NCBI GenBank assembly: GCA_014376915.1
Contig: JACMQP010000331.1
Span: 1 to 16,359, forward strand
Direction: 5' to 3'
Length of the DNA stretch: 16,359 bases
Origin: Ramlibacter sp.
Lineage (GTDB): Bacteria > Pseudomonadota > Gammaproteobacteria > Burkholderiales > Burkholderiaceae
Of the stretch, positions 7,781-16,359 are shown piece by piece. Position numbers and translations under genes: made by a program. The notes below the pieces were generated by a model. It did no database searches. It had not been told where the DNA came from and was given only the letters and a program-made list of their open reading frames with translations. Position 1 is the stretch's first letter. Each line of letters opens with the position of its first letter.

Positions 7781-8550
7781 TGGACATACGCCGGATTGCG
7801 CTCGGGCGTCAGCCGGAAGTCGTCGGCATGCCGGCCCAGCAGCGTGGTGGACTTGGCGCTGCGGCCCAGCACCTTGGCGTCGCGCAGCTGCTTGGTGACG
7901 TCATTGAGCGGAATCTGCTCGCCGCTCAGCAGCTCGGGGACCGCCTCCAGAATCGCTTCGAACTCGTCGTCGTTCGCAAACACCTTGTTGCTGCGGGCCT
8001 TGGGCGCAGGCGCCGGCGTGGCCTTGGCGGCCGGAGCACGAGCCGGCGCCGCCTTCTCCACCGTCTTCCTTGCCGCCGGCGCCTTGCGCGCCGGCTTGGT
8101 GGCGGGCTCGGCACGGTCGCTGCGCTCGGACCGGCCGCCCGTGTCCAGGTACAACACCTCGTCGTAGACCAGCGCCAGCGCGTCGCCGTCCGCCTTGTCG
8201 CGCAACGCGAAGCACAGGACGCGAATTCCGTCCTCGCGCAGCCGCACCGCCAGCGGCGCGAAGTCGGCGTCGCTCGAGCCGATCGCCACCATGCCCGGCA
8301 AGGCGTCATGGTGCAGCAGGTCCATCGCGTCGATGATCAGCGCCGCGTCGGTCGTGCCTCTGCCCTGGTTGATGAACGACCGCACGGCGTGCTGCCGCAG
8401 CACCTCCTTGATGCCGGTCAGCTTCTCGGTGCCGCCGTAGGCACGGCGCACCGTCACCGTGATGCCGAGGCGGCGGAAATGGGCGAAGACCTGGTCGACG
8501 TCCGATGCCGACGACAGGTTGTCGGCATCGAGCAGGAAGGCGACGTTCAT
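7756..8550 (-). CDS. NYN-domain (LabA/DUF88-like) putative ribonuclease
   Basis: A 264-residue protein. The N-terminal NYN/PIN-like domain (1-137) has FLLDADN (5-11; D8, D10, N11), the second acidic position D68 in [17 protein letters not shown], and [10 protein letters not shown] (92-101; D94, D96): the acidic set expected to bind a metal in PIN-fold nucleases. An Ala/Pro/Lys-rich linker runs from about 138 to 188. Residues 192-257 form a second small domain ([43 protein letters not shown]) whose pattern resembles an OST-HTH/LOTUS RNA-binding domain, though weakly. The ATG overlaps the pyrC stop by 4 nt and the 3' end overlaps DUF3025 by 25 nt. The RNA target is unknown. Note that the common GKNAAD-type motif reads GRGTTD here. 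Confidence 0.87.
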   Translation of the reverse strand: MNVAFLLDADNLSSASDVDQVFAHFRRLGITVTVRRAYGGTEKLTGIKEVLRQHAVRSFINQGRGTTDAALIIDAMDLLHHDALPGMVAIGSSDADFAPLAVRLREDGIRVLCFALRDKADGDALALVYDEVLYLDTGGRSERSDRAEPATKPARKAPAARKTVEKAAPARAPAAKATPAPAPKARSNKVFANDDEFEAILEAVPELLSGEQIPLNDVTKQLRDAKVLGRSAKSTTLLGRHADDFRLTPERNPAYVQWIRRSTR

Positions 8551-9581
8551 GATTGCAGTTTCCAGTTCAGGGTTTCACCGCCGCACAAGGGTTTCAACTG
8601 CGCGGCGCCGAAGGGGTAGCTCTCCGGCACCGTCCACTCTTCGCGGACCAGCGTGATCGTGCCTTCGTTGCGCGCCAGGCCGTAGAAGGCCGCGCCATGG
8701 AAGCTGGCGAAGGCTTCGAACTGGTCGAGCTTGCCGGCGGCGTCGAAGGCTTCGGCATAGAGCTCGATCGCCGCGTGCGCGGTGTAGCAACCGGCGCAGC
8801 CGGTGGCGTGTTCCTTGAGGTGCGCCGGATGCGGCGCGCTGTCGGTGCCCAGGAAGAACTTCGAGCTGCCGCAAGTGGCCGCCTCCACCAGCGCGACGCG
8901 GTGGGCCTCGCGCTTGAGCACCGGCAGGCAGTAGTAGTGCGGGCGGATCCCGCCCAGGAAAATCGCGTTGCGGTTGTACAGCAGGTGGTGCGCCGTGATG
9001 GTTGCGCCGGTGAAGCGGTCGCAGGCATGCACGTACTGCGCCGCTTCGCGCGTGGTGATGTGCTCGAACACGATCTTCAGCTCGGGGAAGTCGCGCCGCA
9101 GCGGGATCAGCTGCTGGTCGATGAACACCGCCTCCCGGTCGAACAGGTCGATCTCGGGCGAGGTCACCTCGCCGTGCACCAGCAGCACCAGGCCTTCGCG
9201 CTGCATCGCCTCCAGCGTCGTGTAGGTCTTGCGCATGTCGGTGACACCGGCGTCGCTGTTGGTGGTGGCGCCGGCCGGATAGAGCTTGAGCGCGACCACG
9301 CCGGCTTCCTTTGCGCGGCGAATCTCGTCAGGCGGCAGGTTGTCGGTCAGGTAGAGCGTCATCAGCGGCTCGAAATTCATACCCTTCGGCACCGCGGCGA
9401 GAATCCGCTCGCGGTAGGCGACGGCTTGCGCCGCGGTGGTCACCGGCGGCCGCAGGTTCGGCATGATGATCGCGCGGCCGAACTGCACGGCCGTGTGCGG
9501 CACCACCGCCCTGAGCGCTTCCCCGTCGCGCACGTGCAGGTGCCAGTCGTCGGGGCGGGTGATCGTGATTTTCTCGGTCAT
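8547..9581 (-). CDS. pyrC: Dihydroorotase, class II
   Basis: Catalyses reversible cyclisation of N-carbamoyl-L-aspartate to dihydroorotate, the third step of de novo pyrimidine synthesis. Length 344 residues, as in E. coli PyrC. The binuclear zinc site is complete: HLH (H14, H16 in [10 protein letters not shown]), the carboxylated lysine K99 in [10 protein letters not shown], the HGE and FEHIT histidines, and the late GTDSAPH aspartate. The chosen ATG (9581) gives the usual [14 protein letters not shown] start; ATGs at 9590 and 9620 are in frame but add residues not typical of the family, and no start has a strong ribosome site. It lies 35 bp after gltL with no terminator seen, so some readthrough from the transporter operon is likely. 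The stop overlaps the NYN gene. Confidence 0.95.
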   Translation of the reverse strand: MTEKITITRPDDWHLHVRDGEALRAVVPHTAVQFGRAIIMPNLRPPVTTAAQAVAYRERILAAVPKGMNFEPLMTLYLTDNLPPDEIRRAKEAGVVALKLYPAGATTNSDAGVTDMRKTYTTLEAMQREGLVLLVHGEVTSPEIDLFDREAVFIDQQLIPLRRDFPELKIVFEHITTREAAQYVHACDRFTGATITAHHLLYNRNAIFLGGIRPHYYCLPVLKREAHRVALVEAATCGSSKFFLGTDSAPHPAHLKEHATGCAGCYTAHAAIELYAEAFDAAGKLDQFEAFASFHGAAFYGLARNEGTITLVREEWTVPESYPFGAAQLKPLCGGETLNWKLQS

Positions 9582-9616
9582 GGGCGCCATTGTCCCAAAA
9601 GCCCGCCCCGTCCCCC

Positions 9617-10360
9617 TCAATGCTGCAGGATCTTGTTGAGGAAATCCTTGGTGCGGGCCTGGCGGTTTTCGGGGTGGGCGAAGAACTCGTCCTTGGAGCA
9701 GTCCTCCAGGATCCGTCCGCCGACGTCGATGAAGATCACCCGGTTGGCAACCTTGCGGGCGAAGCCCATCTCATGCGTGACCACCATCATGGTCATGCCC
9801 TCGCCGGCCAGTTTCACCATCACGTCCAGCACCTCGCCGACCATCTCCGGGTCCAGCGCCGAAGTCGGCTCGTCGAACAGCATCACGATCGGGTCCATCG
9901 ACAACGCGCGGGCGATGGCGACACGTTGCTGCTGGCCGCCCGATAACTGGCCCGGGAACTTGTCCTTGTGCGCCATCAGGCCGACCCGGTCCAGCATCTT
10001 CAGACCGCGCGTCCTGGCCTCGTCGGGGCTGCGCTCCAGCACCTTGATCTGGGCAATGGTGAGGTTCTCGGTGACCGACAGGTGCGGGAACAACTCGAAG
10101 TGCTGGAACACCATGCCGACCCGGCTGCGCAGTTTCGGCAGATCGGTCTTGGGGTCGTGCAAGCCGATGCCGTCGACGAAGATCTCGCCCTTCTGGAACG
10201 GCTCCAGCGCGTTCACGGTCTTGATCAGCGTCGATTTTCCCGAGCCCGATGGCCCGCAGACGACGACCACGTCGCCCTTGTCGATGTTGACGTTGCAGTC
10301 GGTCAGTACCTGGACCGGGCCGTACCACTTGGAGACGTTCCGGATTTCGATCATGGACAT
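9617..10360 (-). CDS. gltL: Glutamate/aspartate ABC transporter, ATP-binding subunit
   Basis: The ATPase that powers acidic amino acid import through GltJ/GltK. Length 247 residues. Walker [10 protein letters not shown] at 36-44, Q-loop in [11 protein letters not shown], signature LSGGQQQR, Walker [16 protein letters not shown] and the switch histidine in VTHEMGFAR are all intact. The frame is open well upstream, but the start at 10360 (MSMIEIRN) fits the family, and AGGA lies 9 bases before it. The gap to the gltK stop is 11 bp. It belongs to the polar amino acid transporter family; GlnQ- and ArtP-type proteins look alike, and the assignment to glutamate/aspartate rests on gltI, gltJ and aspA beside it. 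Confidence 0.93.
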   Translation of the reverse strand: MSMIEIRNVSKWYGPVQVLTDCNVNIDKGDVVVVCGPSGSGKSTLIKTVNALEPFQKGEIFVDGIGLHDPKTDLPKLRSRVGMVFQHFELFPHLSVTENLTIAQIKVLERSPDEARTRGLKMLDRVGLMAHKDKFPGQLSGGQQQRVAIARALSMDPIVMLFDEPTSALDPEMVGEVLDVMVKLAGEGMTMMVVTHEMGFARKVANRVIFIDVGGRILEDCSKDEFFAHPENRQARTKDFLNKILQH

Positions 10361-10371
10361 TTGGCTGGTTC

Positions 10372-11058
10372 CTAACGAATGATTGCGATCTTCAGCTGCA
10401 GGCGCTTGACCAGCCAGGACAGGCCGAAGCAGATCGCGAAGTAGACGACGGCGGCGAGCAGGTACGCCTCCTCGGGACGGCCGTAGATCTTGCCGGCGGT
10501 GACGAAGCCCTTGAGCAGGTCGTAGGCGCCGATGGCATAGACCAGCGACGTGTCCTGAAACAGGATGATGGTCTGCGTCAACAGCACCGGCAGCATGTTG
10601 CGGAACGCCTGCGGCAGCACCACCAGCCGCATGTTCTGGGCGTAGCTCATGCCCAGCGCCTGGCCGGCATGCACCTGGCCGCGCGAGATCGACTGGATAC
10701 CGGCCCGCATGATTTCGCTGAAGTAGGCGGCTTCGAAGGCGACGAAAGTGATGAACGCCGAATATTCGGCGCGATTGCCGGTGCCGCCCGGCAGGTACGA
10801 GTAGAACTGGCCCGGAACCAGCAGGTAGAACCACAAGATCACCATCACCAGCGGCACCGAACGCATGCCGTTGACATAGACCGTCGCGGGGAGGACCAGC
10901 AGTCGCCTGCCGGAAAGCCGCATCAGTGCCAGCAGGGTGCCGAAGAAAATGCCGCCCAGCGTGGCCACCAAAGTGAGCGTAACGCTGAAGTAAAAGCCGT
11001 TGACGACGAACTTCGAGAGAACGTCCCAGCTGAAGAAGCCGATGTCGATGGAGCCCAT
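10372..11058 (-). CDS. gltK: Glutamate/aspartate ABC transporter, permease GltK
   Basis: Inner-membrane permease of the HisMQ family, 228 residues. Hydrophobic segments are visible at about 17-43, 54-82, 95-110 and 190-212. The cytoplasmic EAA loop that docks on GltL reads [20 protein letters not shown] followed by ALGMS. It probably pairs with GltJ as a heterodimer. The ATG follows the gltJ stop by a single base (TGA-T-ATG), so translation is probably coupled, which suits subunits needed in equal amounts. No anomaly is seen in length or motifs. Confidence 0.93.
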   Translation of the reverse strand: MGSIDIGFFSWDVLSKFVVNGFYFSVTLTLVATLGGIFFGTLLALMRLSGRRLLVLPATVYVNGMRSVPLVMVILWFYLLVPGQFYSYLPGGTGNRAEYSAFITFVAFEAAYFSEIMRAGIQSISRGQVHAGQALGMSYAQNMRLVVLPQAFRNMLPVLLTQTIILFQDTSLVYAIGAYDLLKGFVTAGKIYGRPEEAYLLAAVVYFAICFGLSWLVKRLQLKIAIIR

Positions 11059-11059
11059 A

Positions 11060-11821
11060 TCAGTGGCCTCCCCCGCCCATGCTGCCGGCCACGATGAAGC
11101 CGGGAATCTGCACCTTCTTTTCGATGAAAGCGAAGATCCGGTTCACCGCGAACGCGGACAGTGCGTACAGGGCCGTGACGCCCAGGTAGATTTCGATGCC
11201 GCGCGAGGTTTCCTCCTGCGCCTGCATCGCAAACATCGTCAGTTCCGCGATCGACACTGCGAACGCGACCGACGAATTCTTCAGCAGGTTCATCGATTCG
11301 CTGGTGAGCGGCGGCATGATGATGCGAACCGCCATCGGCAGCAGCACGTAACGGTAGGTCTGCGCGGTGGTGAATCCGACCGCCATGCCGGCGTAGCGCT
11401 GGCCGCGCGGCATGGCCTGGATGCCGGCGCGCACCTGTTCGGCGATCCGCGCCGAGGTGAAGAAGCCCAGCGCGAAGACCACCAGCAGGAAGCCAGGCAC
11501 TTCCTTCATCGGCGGGAACAGCTTGGGTAGCACGAAGTACCAAAGGAACAGCTGCACCAGGATCGGGATGTTGCGGAACAATTCCACCCAGACGTTGGCG
11601 ATGCGCACGATCCAGGGACTGTCGGGAAGCGTGCGCAGCGTGCCGACCAACCCGCCGATGAGGATCGCGATCACCCACGCACAGCCGGCCACGGACAGCG
11701 TCCAGCCCCAGGCGTGCAGCATCCATTCGAGATAGGTGATGTCGCCACCCTTGCCGAAGCAGGTGCTCATCACCTTGGCGTCGTCGGTGGTCTTGCAGAA
11801 AACCTGCCAATCCAGTTCCAT
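11060..11821 (-). CDS. gltJ: Glutamate/aspartate ABC transporter, permease GltJ
   Basis: The second inner-membrane permease subunit, 253 residues. It starts with a short non-hydrophobic stretch typical of GltJ (MELDWQVFCKTT), then a long N-terminal membrane segment (WTLSVAGCAWVIAILIGGLV), the VELFRNIPILVQLFLWYFV segment, and the EAA-type loop reading SARIAEQVRAGIQAMPRGQ. The frame extends far upstream without a stop, but that extension runs antisense-like through gltI and is not credible protein. The ATG at 11821 has GGAGAAG 8 bases upstream. It is separated from gltI by 125 bp containing a strong hairpin, and from gltK by one base. Confidence 0.93.
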   Translation of the reverse strand: MELDWQVFCKTTDDAKVMSTCFGKGGDITYLEWMLHAWGWTLSVAGCAWVIAILIGGLVGTLRTLPDSPWIVRIANVWVELFRNIPILVQLFLWYFVLPKLFPPMKEVPGFLLVVFALGFFTSARIAEQVRAGIQAMPRGQRYAGMAVGFTTAQTYRYVLLPMAVRIIMPPLTSESMNLLKNSSVAFAVSIAELTMFAMQAQEETSRGIEIYLGVTALYALSAFAVNRIFAFIEKKVQIPGFIVAGSMGGGGH

Positions 11822-11892
11822 AAGCGCTTCTCCGCGGAGGATTCCTGATGCAGCCAGCGGCTGCGCTCGTTTATCGGCTGACCTTAAAGCAG

Positions 11893-11924
11893 AAACCCCG
11901 CCCGGGCAAGAGCGGGGGCGGGGT
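11893..11924 (-). terminator. Hairpin between gltI and gltJ (attenuator-like)
   Basis: On the - strand, ACCCCGCCC (11924-11916) pairs perfectly with GGGCGGGGT (11903-11895): a 9-bp, nearly all-G/C stem with a 12-nt loop, followed by TTCTGCTTT. It starts 23 nt after the gltI stop. The weak T tract suggests partial termination, or a 3' stabiliser of the gltI message, so that the binding protein is made in excess over the membrane subunits, as is common in ABC importer operons. Confidence 0.6.
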
Positions 11925-11946
11925 CTCGGTGGTTGGTCGCCGCTGC

Positions 11947-12846
11947 TTACTTCTTCAGGTACTCTTCGAGCGGCTTGTCGTTGGGATTGGCCCAGGCGTT
12001 CTTCGTGGCGTCGCTGACCGGCAGGCCGACGCGGGTGTTCTTCGGTGGGATCGGCTGCACGAACCACTTGTCGTAGACCTTGCCGATCTCGCCGGACGCC
12101 ATCATGTCGCGTAGCGTGTCGTCGGCCACTTTCTTGAAGGCCGGGTCGTCCTTGCGCAGCATGATGGCGATCGGCTCGACGCTGATCACTTCGCCGACGA
12201 TCTTGTAGTCGGCCGGGCTCTTGGAGGTGGCGATGTTGCCTGCCAGGATCTGGCCGTCCATCACGAAGGCATCTGCGCGGCCCGATTCCAGCAGCAGGAA
12301 GCTCTCGGAATGGTCCTTGCCGAACACTTCGTTGAAGTTCACATTCTGGGCCCGCTCGTGCTTGCGCAGCAGCTGCACCGAGGTGGTGCCGGTGGTGGTG
12401 GCGATCTTCTTGCCATTGAGCTGGGCCAGCGAGGTGATGCCGGAGGCGCCCTTCACCGCGATCCGCACTTCTTCCACATAGGTGGTCAGGGCGAAGGCCA
12501 CGTCCTTCTGGCGCGTGGCGTTGTTGGTGGTCGAGCCGCACTCGATGTCCACGGTGCCGTTCTGCACCAGCGGAATGCGGTTCTGCGAGGTCACCGGCAG
12601 GTACTTGACGTTCACCTTCTTACCGATGGCCTTTTCGACGTTGGCGATGATGCGCTGGCACAGCTCGTAGTGGAAGCCGGCGTACTTGCCGTCGCCCAGC
12701 GTGTACGACAGGGCGCCCGACGAATCGCGCACGCCCATGGTGATTTCGCCCGCTGCCTTGACCTTGCCGAGGGTGTCGTTCGCCTGGGCGAAGGCGCCCG
12801 TGGCCGCCGCGGCGGCGATGGCAAACGCCAACAGATGCTTTTTCAT
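11947..12846 (-). CDS. gltI: Glutamate/aspartate periplasmic binding protein
   Basis: The solute receptor of the importer, 299 residues. A Sec signal peptide is plain: MKKH, then a hydrophobic Ala-rich core, and AFA-QA cleavage after about residue 20. The mature SBP_bac_3 fold shows the acidic amino acid pocket elements GVRDSSGALSY (R40), TSQNRIPLV (R90) and ECGSTTNN (103-109). C63 and C103 could form the disulfide seen in this subfamily. The ATG at 12846 is preceded by AGGAGA five bases away, a near-ideal ribosome site; the open frame upstream lacks a signal-like start and is rejected. A possible promoter (12890-12895) precedes it, so it may be expressed separately from aspA as well as with it. 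Confidence 0.95.
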   Translation of the reverse strand: MKKHLLAFAIAAAAATGAFAQANDTLGKVKAAGEITMGVRDSSGALSYTLGDGKYAGFHYELCQRIIANVEKAIGKKVNVKYLPVTSQNRIPLVQNGTVDIECGSTTNNATRQKDVAFALTTYVEEVRIAVKGASGITSLAQLNGKKIATTTGTTSVQLLRKHERAQNVNFNEVFGKDHSESFLLLESGRADAFVMDGQILAGNIATSKSPADYKIVGEVISVEPIAIMLRKDDPAFKKVADDTLRDMMASGEIGKVYDKWFVQPIPPKNTRVGLPVSDATKNAWANPNDKPLEEYLKK

Positions 12847-12889
12847 GAAGATCTCCTGTGAGGAAGCTGGTAGGTAGATGGACAACGAA

Positions 12890-12895
12890 ATTCTA
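12890..12895 (-). promoter_or_regulatory. Possible -10 element of a gltI promoter
   Basis: TAGAAT on the - strand (5 of 6 to TATAAT) lies 44 bp before the gltI ATG. The hexamer 17 bp upstream does not resemble TTGACA, so if it is used it may need an activator. It falls in the 136-bp aspA-gltI gap. Confidence 0.35.
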
Positions 12896-12935
12896 GGCTG
12901 TCCGCCGCTGGGGATTACCCGAACGGCGCCAGACG

Positions 12936-12951
12936 GGCTGCGAGAGCAGCC
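12936..12951 (-). terminator. Small hairpin after aspA
   Basis: GGCTGC and GCAGCC form a 6-bp stem with a 4-nt loop (TCTC on the - strand), 32 nt after the aspA stop and before the possible gltI promoter. No T tract follows, so strong intrinsic termination is unlikely. It may slow or stabilise the 3' end. Confidence 0.25.
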
Positions 12952-12982
12952 TGCCAAGCACGCTTTGTGCCCGCGGCAACCC

Positions 12983-14392
<1,410 letters not shown>

Positions 14393-14420
14393 GCGAAAGC
14401 CTGGAAGTTGGGGCCCGCGA

Positions 14421-14450
14421 ACTGTAGGGGACGCTCCAATCTAGCGCCAA
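14421..14450 (-). promoter_or_regulatory. Candidate aspA promoter
   Basis: On the - strand TTGGCG (14450-14445) and TACAGT (14426-14421) are separated by 18 bp; each matches the sigma-70 consensus at 4 of 6 positions. The predicted start site near 14414 leaves a leader of about 21 nt before the aspA ATG. The weakness of both boxes suits an activated promoter. Confidence 0.45.
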
Positions 14451-14467
14451 TGCCGAATGCGTGGCCG

Positions 14468-14488
14468 GTTATGCCCGACATTCATAAC
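14468..14488. promoter_or_regulatory. Candidate LysR-type operator upstream of aspA
   Basis: GTTATG (14468-14473) and CATAAC (14483-14488) form an interrupted palindrome with a 9-nt centre. It contains the T-N11-A pattern of LysR-type regulators (ATG-N9-CAT). Its centre (14478) lies about 64 bp upstream of the start site predicted from the candidate aspA promoter, the usual place for the recognition site of this family. It begins 10 bp after the regulator's stop codon. Confidence 0.5.
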
Positions 14489-14497
14489 GGACGGGAC

Positions 14498-15430
14498 CTA
14501 AGGGGCGGCACCCAGCCCGGCCAGGTACGTCCACAGCGCCTGCGCCGTGCCCTTGGGCACCTCCTTGCCCATGGGTTTTTCCCGATACGCGCGCACCTCC
14601 ATCGTCAGCTCCAGGCCGGCCTTGCCGGCCGGTGCGGCGCTCACCAGCTTCTTGCTGCGCAGCTCCTTGCGCACTGCGCTGTGCGGCAGGAAGGCGACGC
14701 CGTGCCCTTCCAGCGCCATCACCTTCAGGCCTTCGGCCATGTCGGTCTCATACACCCGGTCCAGGTGGATGGCCATGCCGGCCTGCTTGAGGATCAGGTC
14801 CGTCACCCGGCCCAGGTAAGCGCCGGGTGCGTAGCCGAGGTACGGTAGCGGCTGGCCGGGAGTGCCGGGCATCCTGAACAGCGGCTGGCCCTGGGCGTCG
14901 GCCCGCGAATAGGGCGACAGCACTTCCTGCCCCAGCGTCACCATCTGGTAGCGGTCGGTGTCCAGCTGCAGCGGCTGCGAGGGATGGTGGTAGGCGATCA
15001 GCAGGTCGCAGCCACCTTCCACCAGCCGCATCACCGCGTCATGGACATTGAGCGCGATGAGGCGACTCTTGATCGGTCCGAACTTCTCGCGCAGGCTGGA
15101 CACCCAGGCCGGGAAGAAGGTAAACGCCAGCGTGTGCGGCACCGCGAACTCGATCACGTCCTGCCCCGCCGCCGAATGTCCGCGCAGCATCGCCCGGGTG
15201 CTTTGCAGCGCCTGCAGCATTTCCAGCGCTTGGCCGTGGAGCGTTTCGCCAGCCGGCGTGAGGCGGGTCGGGTAAGAGCTGCGGTCCACCAGGTCGGTGC
15301 CGGCCCAGGCTTCGAGCGCCTGAATCCGGCGCGAGAACGCGGGCTGCGTCACATGCCGCAGCTGCGCCGAGCGACTGAAACTGTGGGTTTCCGCCAGGCT
15401 CACGAAATCTTCAAGCCACTTGGTTTCCAT
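14498..15430 (-). CDS. LysR-family transcriptional regulator, HypT/YjiE-like
   Basis: A 310-residue LysR-type regulator. The N-terminal winged helix-turn-helix (2-60) starts METKWLEDFVSLAETHSFSRSA and includes VTQPAFSRRIQALE; a linker helix and an effector-binding domain of periplasmic-receptor type follow. From memory the N-terminus and late segments align best with E. coli HypT (YjiE; IETKWLYDFL, SQPAFSRRIRALE), the hypochlorite-responsive regulator. Of the three methionines that activate HypT when oxidised (M123, M206, M230), the aligned residues here appear to be L113, L206 and M231. It is transcribed toward aspA with a 105-bp gap holding a T-N11-A palindrome, so aspA and gltIJKL are its likely targets. 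The ribosome site is weak. Confidence 0.92.
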   Translation of the reverse strand: METKWLEDFVSLAETHSFSRSAQLRHVTQPAFSRRIQALEAWAGTDLVDRSSYPTRLTPAGETLHGQALEMLQALQSTRAMLRGHSAAGQDVIEFAVPHTLAFTFFPAWVSSLREKFGPIKSRLIALNVHDAVMRLVEGGCDLLIAYHHPSQPLQLDTDRYQMVTLGQEVLSPYSRADAQGQPLFRMPGTPGQPLPYLGYAPGAYLGRVTDLILKQAGMAIHLDRVYETDMAEGLKVMALEGHGVAFLPHSAVRKELRSKKLVSAAPAGKAGLELTMEVRAYREKPMGKEVPKGTAQALWTYLAGLGAAP

Positions 15431-15493
15431 AGCCGATTATTGCCGCCGAACGAGCCGCCAGCGTCGCGCCCGCGGCCACGGCGCCAGCGAGCT

Positions 15494-16357
15494 TCAGTTG
15501 CATGACCGGTCCCCGTCAGCATCGATTCTGCCGCCCGTGACAATGCGGCGCAGCCGCACGATGTGCTCCATCTTCCCGTCGGCATCGCACAAGGTAGCCA
15601 CCTCCTGCGCGAAGCGCGGGCCGATCTCCGCGCGGTCGGCGGGGTCCAGCCAGGCCAGGTTGTACAAGCCGCGGAACCAGTCCCACACGCCCGCGGGTCC
15701 GCACCGCTGCCGCAGGACGATGTCGTCGATCGCAGGCTGCCCGAATGCCGGCCGGAACAGGCCGGCGATCCCCTCTGGTGTGTACAGGCGGCCGTCGCCA
15801 AGCCGCAGCGATTCGAACTCTGGCAGTTTGCGGTATTGCCGCAGCAGGGAAACGAATACATCGTGCGCGGGCGAGGCAGCCGCACCGCCGCCCACCACAG
15901 CGGCGAACACGCCACCGGGCTTGAGGATCCGCCGCACTTCCTCGAGCACACGTGGCGCGTCGTCCATCAGCATCAGCGCCATGTGGCACAGCACCGTCTC
16001 CGCGCTGGCATCCGCCAGCGGCAGCGCCTGGGCGCGCGCCTGGTGCAGCACGGCGTCCGCCCCGAGTCGACGGCGCGCGGCATCGAGTTCGCCGGCGCTG
16101 AGGTCGACCCCGGTCAGGGCCAAGCCGGCCTGCCGGCGCGTCGCCAGCAGCGACAGCAGGTAGCCATCGCCGCAAGCCAGGTCCACGACCGTGCCCGGGC
16201 CGGCCGGCACGGCGATGGCCAGGCATTCATACGACGAAGCGAAGGTGGCACCTGCCATCCGCGCCGGCAACCCGGCGAAGGCGCGCGACGTCACTCCGGG
16301 GTCGGCGTCGTGGAAGCCCGCGAGGAACTGTTCGGAGGTGGACAGGGACCACCGCAT
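15494..16357 (-). CDS. Class I SAM-dependent methyltransferase (5' end may lie outside)
   Basis: A 287-residue protein with a Rossmann methyltransferase core: motif I VVDLACGDGYL (57-67), the acidic end of strand 2 at D85 in GVDLSAGE, LPLADASAETVLCHMALML (motif II/III region), and LKPGGVFAAVVGGG (145-158). The C-terminal third (VWDWFRGLYNLAWL, HIVRLRRIVTGG) is probably the substrate-side cap. It resembles Methyltransf_11/UbiE-like small-molecule enzymes; the substrate is unknown. The ATG at 16357 is two bases from the window edge and gives a plausible N-terminus, but a start further upstream cannot be excluded. It lies 63 bp before the LysR gene on the same strand; a functional tie is not evident. 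Confidence 0.85.
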   Translation of the reverse strand: MRWSLSTSEQFLAGFHDADPGVTSRAFAGLPARMAGATFASSYECLAIAVPAGPGTVVDLACGDGYLLSLLATRRQAGLALTGVDLSAGELDAARRRLGADAVLHQARAQALPLADASAETVLCHMALMLMDDAPRVLEEVRRILKPGGVFAAVVGGGAAASPAHDVFVSLLRQYRKLPEFESLRLGDGRLYTPEGIAGLFRPAFGQPAIDDIVLRQRCGPAGVWDWFRGLYNLAWLDPADRAEIGPRFAQEVATLCDADGKMEHIVRLRRIVTGGRIDADGDRSCN

Positions 16358-16359
16358 CC

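Noticed and set aside
8553..10382. A 609-codon open frame on the + strand across pyrC and gltL
   Set aside because: It is antisense to two well-supported genes, has no recognisable domain and Arg/His-rich composition, and results from the high GC content.
12847..12982. Riboswitch or amino acid-responsive leader before gltI
   Set aside because: The gap has only small hairpins and a -10-like element about 44 bp from the ATG; no known riboswitch core is visible.

Overview
The window looks like ordinary chromosome from a high-GC betaproteobacterium, most probably order Burkholderiales and close to the Comamonadaceae. This is inferred from the strong G/C bias at third codon positions, the gene families and their linkage (aspA next to gltIJKL, pyrC coupled to a NYN protein and DUF3025, a beta-type ProQ) and a type A RNase P RNA. 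I see no phage, transposon, plasmid, CRISPR, tRNA or rRNA genes. No stretch over 300 bases is unassigned once rnpB is counted.

Left block, mostly + strand (1-6018): a 5'-truncated Nudix/metallo-beta-lactamase/winged-helix fusion overlaps by 4 nt an S4-domain protein that resembles an RsuA/RluF pseudouridine synthase but has lost its catalytic residues. rnpB follows on the - strand, next to a REP-like palindrome, and faces cysK (O-acetylserine sulfhydrylase), which is read divergently from it. Then come a COG2509-type FAD protein and a ProQ/FinO RNA chaperone, again overlapping by ATGA.

Right block, all - strand (16357 down to 6049): a SAM methyltransferase, a HypT/YjiE-like LysR regulator, aspA (aspartate ammonia-lyase), gltI-gltJ-gltK-gltL (acidic amino acid ABC importer), pyrC (dihydroorotase), a NYN-domain putative nuclease, a DUF3025 protein and htpX (membrane metalloprotease). 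The LysR-aspA gap holds a palindrome with the LysR T-N11-A pattern, centred about 64 bp upstream of the start site predicted from a TTGGCG-N18-TACAGT promoter. The likely logic is that the regulator senses an amino acid or redox cue and controls aspartate/glutamate uptake and deamination of aspartate to fumarate. A GC-rich hairpin after gltI probably keeps binding-protein expression above that of the membrane components.

The least ordinary items are the apparently dead pseudouridine synthase coupled to a LACTB2-like hydrolase, the regulator/box/promoter geometry at aspA with a HypT homologue lacking two of three redox methionines, and the NYN protein with a possible LOTUS-like tail coupled to pyrC. 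Several RNA-related genes (LACTB2-like, S4 protein, rnpB, ProQ, NYN) fall in one window, but I see no proof that they form one system.
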